Positions 41,298-47,514 of a DNA stretch of 64,000 bases are shown here, one piece after another (position 1 is the first letter of the stretch; every line of letters starts with the position of its first letter). Below the pieces are notes generated by a model. The model was not told the DNA's origin. It searched no databases and saw only the letters and a program-made list of their open reading frames with translations. The position numbers and the translations under genes are program-made. Source of the stretch: Bacillota bacterium (GTDB lineage: Bacteria; Bacillota; Clostridia; Christensenellales; SZUA-584); NCBI GenBank assembly GCA_023459495.1, contig JAEWTL010000004.1, forward strand, positions 62,001-126,000, in the 5' to 3' direction.

Positions 41298-42254
41298 CTA
41301 AAGTGTTGTGATCGGCCGAGACTGGAGCAGATAGCACTTGCCTTTTTCCACGGCCCACTCGATATCCTGCGGCTTTTTGTAATACTGCTCGACCTTCTTT
41401 GCCATCTCCACGAGCGTACCCAATTCGTCCTGACTCAGCACCACAGCTTCCCTTTTGTCCTCCGAAACTTCGACCTCCTGCACGCCGCCCGCCTCGCTTA
41501 AGCGCACCACCATGATCTCCTTTTCAGAGATGTACTCGTTCTCAATCGTGCAGGTGTTCTTGTTGACGCAATAGTTATCCGGCGTCACGATGCCCTGTAC
41601 CACGCCTTCGCCAAGGCCCCACGCCGCCTCGATGACCGCAACATCGGGGTTCTTGTCGATGGGGTTGACGCTGAACATTACGCCCGCTTTCTCGGAGTTC
41701 ACCATGCGCTGTACGACCACCGCGATTGAGATACTGCGCTCGTCAAAATCCTTGGCGTTGCGGTAGAATATCGCTCGGTCGTTGTAGAGGGATGCCCAAC
41801 ACATCTTGATGTAGCGCACCACGTCCACCCCGCCAATCACGTAGAGGTAGGTTTCCTGCTGTCCGGCAAAACTCGCCTCCGCCAGGTCCTCCGCCGTGCC
41901 ACTGGAGCGCACCGCCACCGGCGCGTTGCTGCCGAGTTGGTTGTAGAACTCCAGAATGGCTTCCTCAATATCCTTCGGCATGGGCTGTTCCATAATCAGC
42001 TGCTGTATCTCTTTGGAGATTTTATCTAAAGACTTATTGTCCGAACAATCGATTCCTCGGTCCAGTATCTCGTAAACCTTATCCCACAGGCCGCACCGCT
42101 CCATGAATTCGGAAAACGTCTGAGCGGTAACAATAAACCCCTCGGGAACCGGCATTCCAAACCGCGACATCCGGCATAGGCTCGCACCCTTGCCGCCTGC
42201 GGATAGTGCCAGATCCTCGTCCCTTATCTCATCAAACCAAGCTGTCATCATCAT
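41298..42254 (-). CDS. PEP synthase-like ATP-binding subunit
   Basis: 318-residue stand-alone version of the N-terminal ATP-grasp (PPDK_N) domain of PEP synthase and pyruvate phosphate dikinase. Motifs: SAGGKGASLCRM at about residue 18, PVPEGFIVTAQTF, AVRSSGTAEDLAEASFAGQQ near 115, VMFSVNPIDKNP and WGLGEGVVQGIVTPD. ATG 42254 is nine bases behind AGGAG; the frame is open to 42335 but that part contains a stem-loop. The phosphohistidine domain is on the separate protein encoded just upstream (42336-44024). Such split arrangement is known for phenylphosphate synthase, in which ATP phosphorylates a His that then phosphorylates an organic hydroxyl. The acceptor here is unknown. Confidence 0.87.
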   Translation of the reverse strand: MMMTAWFDEIRDEDLALSAGGKGASLCRMSRFGMPVPEGFIVTAQTFSEFMERCGLWDKVYEILDRGIDCSDNKSLDKISKEIQQLIMEQPMPKDIEEAILEFYNQLGSNAPVAVRSSGTAEDLAEASFAGQQETYLYVIGGVDVVRYIKMCWASLYNDRAIFYRNAKDFDERSISIAVVVQRMVNSEKAGVMFSVNPIDKNPDVAVIEAAWGLGEGVVQGIVTPDNYCVNKNTCTIENEYISEKEIMVVRLSEAGGVQEVEVSEDKREAVVLSQDELGTLVEMAKKVEQYYKKPQDIEWAVEKGKCYLLQSRPITTL

Positions 42255-42295
42255 TTCCCAATACTCCTGTATTTTCGGTGTCAACATGCATTGAT

Positions 42296-42323
42296 CCGGG
42301 ATAGGCGCAGCCGCATATCCCGG
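42296..42323 (-). other. Stem-loop between the two PEP-synthase-like subunit genes
   Basis: Arms CCGGGATA (42296-42303) and TATCCCGG (42316-42323) with a 12-base loop lie in the 81-base gap between the genes. There is no T run. It may adjust the ratio of the two subunits. Confidence 0.5.
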
Positions 42324-42335
42324 ACCTGCATTCAA

Positions 42336-44024
42336 TTACAGTATTTCGACCACGCCGGTATTGCCGTCCACGCGGATCTTCATACCCGTCTTGATCACGT
42401 GCGTCGCACGTCTCGTACCCACCACACAGGGGAGACCGAATTCGCGCGAAACCACCGCCGGATGCGACAGCGCGCCGCCCGTGTCGGTTACAAGGCCGGA
42501 GATCTTTGAGAAGCTGACCACCCATGCCGGGTTGGTCATCTTGCATACGAGGATCTCGCCCTTCTGGATCTGGTCGAACTCAGCAGGCGAGGTCACGAAG
42601 CGCGCAATGCCTTCGACGACGCCTGGGGACCCCGGGATGCCCTTGAGCACGTTCTCAGCGGGCTTGGCGGTTTCCTTGAGCTCCGCCTGCTCGTCTTCAA
42701 ACTTCTGCGGATATCCCCACAGCGTCTTGTAAGGCTCCTGATAGACCTGCCATTCGGAGGCGGTGCCGTACCACTCACGCGGATGCACCTTGGCGGCGGC
42801 TTCCATCTCAGCGCGGCGCTGGCGGATGATATCCTTTACGTTGTAGTCCGAAACGCCCGCGACACGGATCTCCTCATACTTGAGCATGAAGATGTCTTCG
42901 GGATCGTCCAGTATGCCCGCTTTGGCATACGCCTTGCCGATGTTGAGGAACATGATGCGCATGCGCGCGTATGTGCCCTGATCGATGTAGAAGTGATGGT
43001 CGGGGGTCAGCGGGGCCATCTTGACGCACAACTCCAGCGCTTTTTTGAGCTTCGCGAGCTTCCCGGGATCGGAAACCTTGGCGTACAGCTCTTCAATGGC
43101 CTGTTTCTGCGATTCCATGCATGCATTGTAGTCTTCAAAGTAGTCGTAATCGTTTTCTACATAGCCGCGCAGCGCGTCGTATATTGGTGTAGGGTCTTCT
43201 TTCCAGGTCGTGTAGATGTATTCGTGCGTGTAGATCGCCTTGTAGCCGTACTCGTCCTGATAATCCGCGATCATCTTCAGGAGCTTACCGCCGTTCTTCG
43301 CCGAGGCAACCTTGCTCATGACCTGTGCGGTGGGCTCGGCAAACAGCGCCTTGAGCTCGGCATCGCCGCAGATCATTTCCTTCATCTCCCACAAGGCCTT
43401 CAGCGAATCCCAGTTGCGGTCCTGCCGTGAAATGTTGATCTTGCCCATGTTGACGCCGTCGACTTCACCGATGACTTCCTTATAAGTGTTGGCGAACTCG
43501 GTGGACGCCTGAAACTGCGCGAGGTTGATGATCCAGTGGATTTTGAAGTGCCGTTCCTGAATATCGAGGCAGTCCTCCATGTGGATCAGCAGGTCCGGAA
43601 TGCTCTTGCCCTCATATACGAAGTTGTCCATGTATTTGCAGTTGGTCATGATCTCCGGAACATAGCTGTTGAGCCATCTCTCCAGAAAGGTGTCTGCGTA
43701 AATTGGCATAACCGCAAGGTAATATGCGAACAGGCCACCGACCTTGTCTTCATCGGTCTTGGGTGGAACCACCGCCGAATACACATAGCCGCCAATATTC
43801 TTGGCGATCCACTGGCTGCCTATCGGAGCGCCAAAGCGTCTGTACATATACTCACAGCCGGGGCCCCACCAGCCACCGACATCAAAATACAGCGGCGATA
43901 TCGGATGCGGACAGTGCAGGTCGTCATAGAACCAGAACAGCTTTTTTTCTTCCTCGTCCTTCCACGTTACGGGATGCTTTTCGTCACCGAAAAACGCGGC
44001 GAGGACCTTTGAATTATCGCTCAT
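42336..44024 (-). CDS. PEP synthase-like phosphohistidine subunit
   Basis: 562-residue protein. The C-terminal 90 residues form a PEP-utiliser mobile domain with the phosphoryl-accepting His521 in DTGGALSHPAVVSREFGLPC. The first 430 residues are helical and contain many aromatic residues (LFWFYDDLHCPHPISPLYFD, GGWWGPGCEYMYRRFG), like the substrate part of phenylphosphate synthase subunit 1 and rifampin phosphotransferase. There is no ATP-grasp domain; that is on the next gene. Together they should move the beta-phosphate of ATP via His to an organic acceptor. It starts 52 bases behind the DUF1097 membrane-protein gene. The substrate is not deducible; an aromatic or other hydroxyl compound is possible. 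Confidence 0.85.
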   Translation of the reverse strand: MSDNSKVLAAFFGDEKHPVTWKDEEEKKLFWFYDDLHCPHPISPLYFDVGGWWGPGCEYMYRRFGAPIGSQWIAKNIGGYVYSAVVPPKTDEDKVGGLFAYYLAVMPIYADTFLERWLNSYVPEIMTNCKYMDNFVYEGKSIPDLLIHMEDCLDIQERHFKIHWIINLAQFQASTEFANTYKEVIGEVDGVNMGKINISRQDRNWDSLKALWEMKEMICGDAELKALFAEPTAQVMSKVASAKNGGKLLKMIADYQDEYGYKAIYTHEYIYTTWKEDPTPIYDALRGYVENDYDYFEDYNACMESQKQAIEELYAKVSDPGKLAKLKKALELCVKMAPLTPDHHFYIDQGTYARMRIMFLNIGKAYAKAGILDDPEDIFMLKYEEIRVAGVSDYNVKDIIRQRRAEMEAAAKVHPREWYGTASEWQVYQEPYKTLWGYPQKFEDEQAELKETAKPAENVLKGIPGSPGVVEGIARFVTSPAEFDQIQKGEILVCKMTNPAWVVSFSKISGLVTDTGGALSHPAVVSREFGLPCVVGTRRATHVIKTGMKIRVDGNTGVVEIL

Positions 44025-44076
44025 TTTTCTTCCTCCCTGATCTATATTTTACCAAGTTAAAATTCTGAAAGGTTTG

Positions 44077-44631
44077 TCAGGCGCTCACGCCCGCGTCCGT
44101 GCTCTTGCTGGCGGACTTCTCAATCGCCACACGAATCAGGATCGTCGCCCAGCCGGCTGCAAGGCCGATCAGCGCATAGACAAGCTGTCCAATGCCTACC
44201 ATGATATATCCCGTGGCCGCGATATCCGGAACGCCCATCAGCGCAAAGAACATACCGGTTCCGGCGAAAACTGCTGCGACGTTGTTGAATGGGCCGGCTT
44301 TCTCCAGCAGGCACATAAAGGGTACAACCACCACAACCGCCAGCGGAATAGCCAGCAACAGCACATCCATGCCGCCCGCAAATGCAGTAACCAGCAAGAA
44401 CATCAGTATTGCGGCAACGATGCCCGCGAAGAAACCCAAAAAGGCTTTCCCCGCAGCCTTCGGCGTTGCGCCAACCAGAAAATATGATGCCCAACAGATA
44501 AATGTGATAAATGTCATGCTGGCGCTCCCGGCTACGAAACCAGCCATCTGAAGCAAATCGGTAATAAGAACCACCACGCCCGCAAGTACCGCGACCGCAA
44601 CCGAGTAAAGTATAAGCTTCCCAATTTTCAT
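44077..44631 (-). CDS. DUF1097 family membrane protein (YcdZ-like)
   Basis: 184-residue integral membrane protein with about five to six hydrophobic segments (LILYSVAVAVLAGVVVLITD, GSASMTFITFICWASYFLVG, FLGFFAGIVAAILMFLL, VLLLAIPLAVVVVVPFMCLL). This matches DUF1097, to which E. coli YcdZ belongs. ATG 44631 stands eight bases behind AGGAGG; a frame open to 44772 includes untranslated leader. It is the first gene of the GntR-controlled operon, so a transport role for the operon substrate is plausible. A YcdX-like PHP phosphatase gene is divergent 255 bases away, repeating the ycdX-ycdZ neighbourhood. Confidence 0.75.
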   Translation of the reverse strand: MKIGKLILYSVAVAVLAGVVVLITDLLQMAGFVAGSASMTFITFICWASYFLVGATPKAAGKAFLGFFAGIVAAILMFLLVTAFAGGMDVLLLAIPLAVVVVVPFMCLLEKAGPFNNVAAVFAGTGMFFALMGVPDIAATGYIMVGIGQLVYALIGLAAGWATILIRVAIEKSASKSTDAGVSA

Positions 44632-44811
44632 GAACAGATCCTCCTTAATAATAATATTTTCTTTGTCCCAGTCAATGCAGACCGGAAAAATTATATTGAG
44701 GAATCTCATTCCCATTTTACAAAGATCATTCTTTCGGAAACCGGGCATCTGTTGGTTGAATTCGTTTGACAAACTTTGTCCGCATTGATAAACTGAATTT
44801 AAGCGTTTATA

Positions 44812-44824
44812 TATAATCGATTAT
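44812..44824. promoter_or_regulatory. GntR-type operator before the DUF1097 operon
   Basis: TATAATCGATTAT, one base short of the perfect 14-base palindrome found at 47342-47355. It lies just downstream of the -10 box of the minus-strand promoter (44836-44863), roughly at +5 to +17, so a bound repressor would block transcription. Confidence 0.65.
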
Positions 44825-44835
44825 TGATTATATGT

Positions 44836-44863
44836 ATTATAGCACACAAAGATGCCTTGTCAA
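44836..44863 (-). promoter_or_regulatory. Strong sigma-A promoter of the DUF1097-to-pgk operon
   Basis: On the minus strand a consensus TTGACA (44858-44863) and a consensus TATAAT (44836-44841) are 16 bases apart. Start would be near 44829, giving a leader of about 200 nucleotides before the DUF1097 gene. Confidence 0.75.
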
Positions 44864-44886
44864 TATAAAAAAAGTGGAGCACAAAA

Positions 44887-45624
44887 ATGAAAAAAACAAT
44901 TATGCAGCCGCAAGTGGATACGCACACACACACCGTCATTTCAGGCCACAGTTGGAGCACGCTCAGTGAAAACGTCCATGCCGCAAAAGCGCGCGGTCTT
45001 ACCGGGTTCTGCCTGACAGAGCACGGTCCGGCAATTCCCGGCGGCGCGCCGGAGTACATTCCCCACAGTGAGCAAATGCTCCCTTCCATCATTGACGGCA
45101 TCAGAGTGTATCGCGGGATTGAAGCGGATATCCTCGACTTTACCGGACGGCTCGACATCCCGGATCAATTTCTGCGGCTGACGGAATTTGCAATCGCCAG
45201 CTTTCATTCAATATTTTTAGAAGCCGGCACCATAGAACAGAATACGCAGGCTTATTTAGGCGCACTGCGTAATCCCTGGATCGATACGATCGGGCATGCG
45301 GATGACCCGTCCGTACCGTGCGACCTCGAAGCAGTGGTATTGGAGGCCAAAAAGTTGAATAAGCTGATTGAGCTCAACAACAATTCGCTCACCCCCCACC
45401 GCCCCAACAGCCGCGGTAGCATCACCAAGTATGCCCTGCTGTGCAAACAACACGGTGTTCCCGTCTGCGTGGCCAGCGACGCCCACTACTATACCATGGT
45501 GGGCAGCGTGGATCCTTTGATGACGCTGCTGACTGAAATCGATTTTCCGTCTGGCTTGATTGTCAATATGACGCAGGATCGATTCGAAGCATATCTGGCA
45601 ACGCGAAAGAAACGGCTTGCATAA
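44887..45624 (+). CDS. PHP-domain phosphatase, YcdX-like
   Basis: 245-residue PHP-fold metallophosphatase. Metal ligands: VDTHTHTVISGHSWSTL near residue 11 (HxH and a further His), LTEHGPAIPGG, GIEADIL, IASFHSIF, IGHADDP and ASDAHYYTMV. Their order and spacing follow YcdX, a trinuclear-zinc phosphatase; histidinol-phosphatase-type activity has been suggested for the family. The start ATG 44887 is behind GTGGAGC. It is divergent from the DUF1097 operon and shares the same operator-containing region, so it may belong to the GntR regulon. Substrate unknown. Confidence 0.85.
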   Translation: MKKTIMQPQVDTHTHTVISGHSWSTLSENVHAAKARGLTGFCLTEHGPAIPGGAPEYIPHSEQMLPSIIDGIRVYRGIEADILDFTGRLDIPDQFLRLTEFAIASFHSIFLEAGTIEQNTQAYLGALRNPWIDTIGHADDPSVPCDLEAVVLEAKKLNKLIELNNNSLTPHRPNSRGSITKYALLCKQHGVPVCVASDAHYYTMVGSVDPLMTLLTEIDFPSGLIVNMTQDRFEAYLATRKKRLA

Positions 45625-45640
45625 AGTAGCCGGGATTAAA

Positions 45641-45666
45641 AATGGCCAGTGAAAACACTGGCCATT
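45641..45666 (-). terminator. Terminator between converging PHP and redox-protein genes
   Basis: Perfect 11-base arms AATGGCCAGTG and CACTGGCCATT with a four-base loop. On the minus strand the stem runs into TTTTTAATC, so it terminates the GntR operon; on the plus strand it also lies 16 bases after the PHP stop and may work in both directions. Confidence 0.8.
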
Positions 45667-45692
45667 AATGTTCTGCTGTACCTTTTGTCCAA

Positions 45693-46151
45693 TCAACCGC
45701 TTTCAGATTCGTTTTGAAGCTCGTTTAGTATACAAGCGGCCATTTCCGCCGCGCCCGCGACAATATCCGCACAATACTGATACATTTCTGCGGATTTGGA
45801 TGTATAATCCCTGCTCAGCTCCCGACATTCCAGCGCACCGTATCTTGCTTCAAACGCCTGCAGGAACGCCGCAACTGCCTGAGCAGATAGCTCACGCGGC
45901 TCATCAGGATTGATGCGTCCGGTTTTAAGGCCAATCGCCGCGACCGAAGCAGTTACCGCCCCACACACGAGGCCGCGCTGCATTCCGCCCCCAAATCCAC
46001 TCATCATCCTTCTAAGCCCGTCATTGTCCTCCACAACGCCCCGCTCAATGAGCACCCGCATCGTGGTTTCCGCGCAGTTGAGCCCACCGTTATAGAAGAC
46101 CTTCCGAACCGTCTGCATCAAATCCTGATCTGCGCAATTCAATTCATGCAC
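45693..46151 (-). CDS. C_GCAxxG_C_C-type redox protein
   Basis: About 150-residue protein of the C_GCAxxG_C_C family, small putative redox-active proteins of anaerobes. Visible are GGLNCAETT for the first Cys region, SGFGGGMQRGLVCGAVTASVA (Cys in the G-x-x-C-G segment), ECRELSRDYT and a final YCADIV. The start is uncertain: GTG 46151 overlaps GAGAGG, a TTG three codons later fits that site better, and ATG 46118 has a weak AGGA. It follows the GntR gene by six bases and so is in the regulator operon. A role in electron transfer or metal/Fe-S handling for the Xdh or PEP-synthase-like enzymes is only a guess. Confidence 0.78.
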   Translation of the reverse strand: MHELNCADQDLMQTVRKVFYNGGLNCAETTMRVLIERGVVEDNDGLRRMMSGFGGGMQRGLVCGAVTASVAAIGLKTGRINPDEPRELSAQAVAAFLQAFEARYGALECRELSRDYTSKSAEMYQYCADIVAGAAEMAACILNELQNESESG

Positions 46152-46157
46152 CTCTCG

Positions 46158-46859
46158 TTATTGCTCCATACCCGAGTCAGGTTTTTGAATGCTGTCGACA
46201 ACTTCTGCCGCAAAGCTCGTAATATGCTTATGCATGGCTTCGCCTGCGAGATCGGCATCATGGCTTTTCAAGTGCTTGTAGATCAGTTCATGCATATCGC
46301 AGAGTTCGAAAAGCGAATGCGTGGTCAGCCGCGTGGTCGTATAGGTCCAGTCCGCCATGCGCAGAAAGCGCCAGATACGTTTGAGCGAGGGACTGCATGC
46401 TGCATTCATCACCATCTCATGAAAGCGCACGTCCGCATCGACATACAGCTCGCTGTCCTGCTTTGTAGCCGCCTGACGCATGATCTCAATTTCCTTGCTC
46501 AGGTCGTTCAGCTGGACTTCCGTCATATGGCTTGCGGCCTTCTTCACCGCGCACTGCTCAATCATCGCGCGGGTATTATAGATATCTTCAATTTCTTCCG
46601 CGGTTAGCTTCTTGACAAACGTACCCGAATACGGGCGCTCCTCCAGCATTCCCATCATGATCAGCTCTAAAAGTGCTTCGCGAACGGGCGTCTGGGATAC
46701 GCCCAGTTCCTTGGCCAGCTTGGTTTCAACGATCCGGTCGCCCGGTTTATAAATGCCCTTGGTCACCAGATTTTGAATGTACTTTCTGATATCCTTGCGC
46801 ATCGTATTCTTTTTGTACATTTGAATATCCTTCATCTCTGTTTCGGTGACCCCTGGCAT
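46158..46859 (-). CDS. GntR-family (FadR/FCD type) repressor
   Basis: 233-residue regulator. The winged-helix domain (about residues 15-85) contains IYKPGDRIVETKLAKELGVS and SQTPVREALLELIMMGMLEE, the GntR signature. The FCD ligand-binding domain (about 95-225) has Asp/His metal-site residues in DADVRFHEMVMNAACSPSL, THSLFELCDMHELIY and AGEAMHKHITSF, as in metal-binding FCD regulators of organic acids. ATG 46859 stands five bases behind GGAGG; the longer frame to 46931 lacks support. The gene has its own TTGACA promoter with an ATCGAT operator just downstream, so it is autoregulated, and matching operators precede the DUF1097 operon and xdhABC. A carboxylic acid is a likely inducer by family. 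Confidence 0.9.
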   Translation of the reverse strand: MPGVTETEMKDIQMYKKNTMRKDIRKYIQNLVTKGIYKPGDRIVETKLAKELGVSQTPVREALLELIMMGMLEERPYSGTFVKKLTAEEIEDIYNTRAMIEQCAVKKAASHMTEVQLNDLSKEIEIMRQAATKQDSELYVDADVRFHEMVMNAACSPSLKRIWRFLRMADWTYTTTRLTTHSLFELCDMHELIYKHLKSHDADLAGEAMHKHITSFAAEVVDSIQKPDSGMEQ

Positions 46860-46958
46860 ACTTACCTCCACATCAAATCCATAGTCATTTCGATGTATTA
46901 CAGGAGCCTTTCTCCCTCCGTGTAAAACCAATCATTGAAAGGCTGCAAGTAATCTATC

Positions 46959-47000
46959 ATCGATTATGTTATTCTATAACGCAGTTCTCCTTCCTGTCAA
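46959..47000 (-). promoter_or_regulatory. gntR promoter with ATCGAT operator
   Basis: On the minus strand TTGACA (46995-47000), 16 bases, TATAGA (46973-46978). ATAATCGATGATAG with core ATCGAT at 46959-46964 lies directly downstream, around the start of transcription. The half-sites agree with the TATAATCGATTATA palindrome of the other two promoters. Confidence 0.65.
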
Positions 47001-47319
47001 CTCTTATCAGCCCAAATATTAGTGCCTCTTTGATCTACTCTCGCGGCCAGTAAGGTATGGTTGTATACTGCGCACGTTTGCTGTTAGCCCCATTTTCTGC
47101 GTAACCCTCAGTTCGATTGGCATATGTCATTTTGCGTTTATCTGCTCCATCAATTCGCAAAACCCCAAACTGAACCTTCTGTTAATATACGCTCAATATG
47201 CTTAGCAAAACCCTGTCTTTTCAGTTTTTCCGTAGCATTTTCTCTTATCTGTCTCCCAAACGCAGGCATTGGATTTGCCGAGTTCTTTCAATAGGCATAT
47301 AATAATATTAATATAGTTC

Positions 47320-47355
47320 TTGAGTTTTTCATGGAATGATGTATAATCGATTATA
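47320..47355 (+). promoter_or_regulatory. xdhABC promoter with perfect GntR-type operator
   Basis: TTGAGT (47320-47325), 16 bases, TATAAT (47342-47347). The perfect 14-base palindrome TATAATCGATTATA (47342-47355) begins with the -10 box itself, so binding of the repressor would exclude RNA polymerase. The leader to xdhA would be about 160 nucleotides. Confidence 0.7.
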
Positions 47356-47514
47356 TATTAGAGGCAATCATTTTTAACAATCATCGCTGTTTGGGCATCT
47401 GTTTTCCCTATTCGATAGGATTTTAAGGGTGCCGGGAAGATTTGGGATACTCAAATGCAATAGCATTAAAAAGCGGTATTAGGTGTCCTTTTGTTTGAGT
47501 CAGGAGAGATATTA

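Larger units (their letters stand above)
46860..47514. other. Divergent control region between gntR and xdhA
   Basis: About 650 bases. Near the left end is the gntR promoter/operator (46959-47000) and near the right the xdhA promoter/operator (47320-47355). Between them, 47150-47269 on the minus strand could encode 39 residues (MPAFGRQIRENATEKLKRQG...) without a ribosome-binding site; it may be a gene remnant. The rest shows no gene. Confidence 0.5.

Noticed and set aside
41298..44024. A broken (frameshifted) PEP synthase gene
   Set aside because: The domain order is reversed relative to PEP synthase (His-domain protein first, ATP-grasp second), each has its own ribosome-binding site and start, and this two-subunit layout is known from phenylphosphate synthase.
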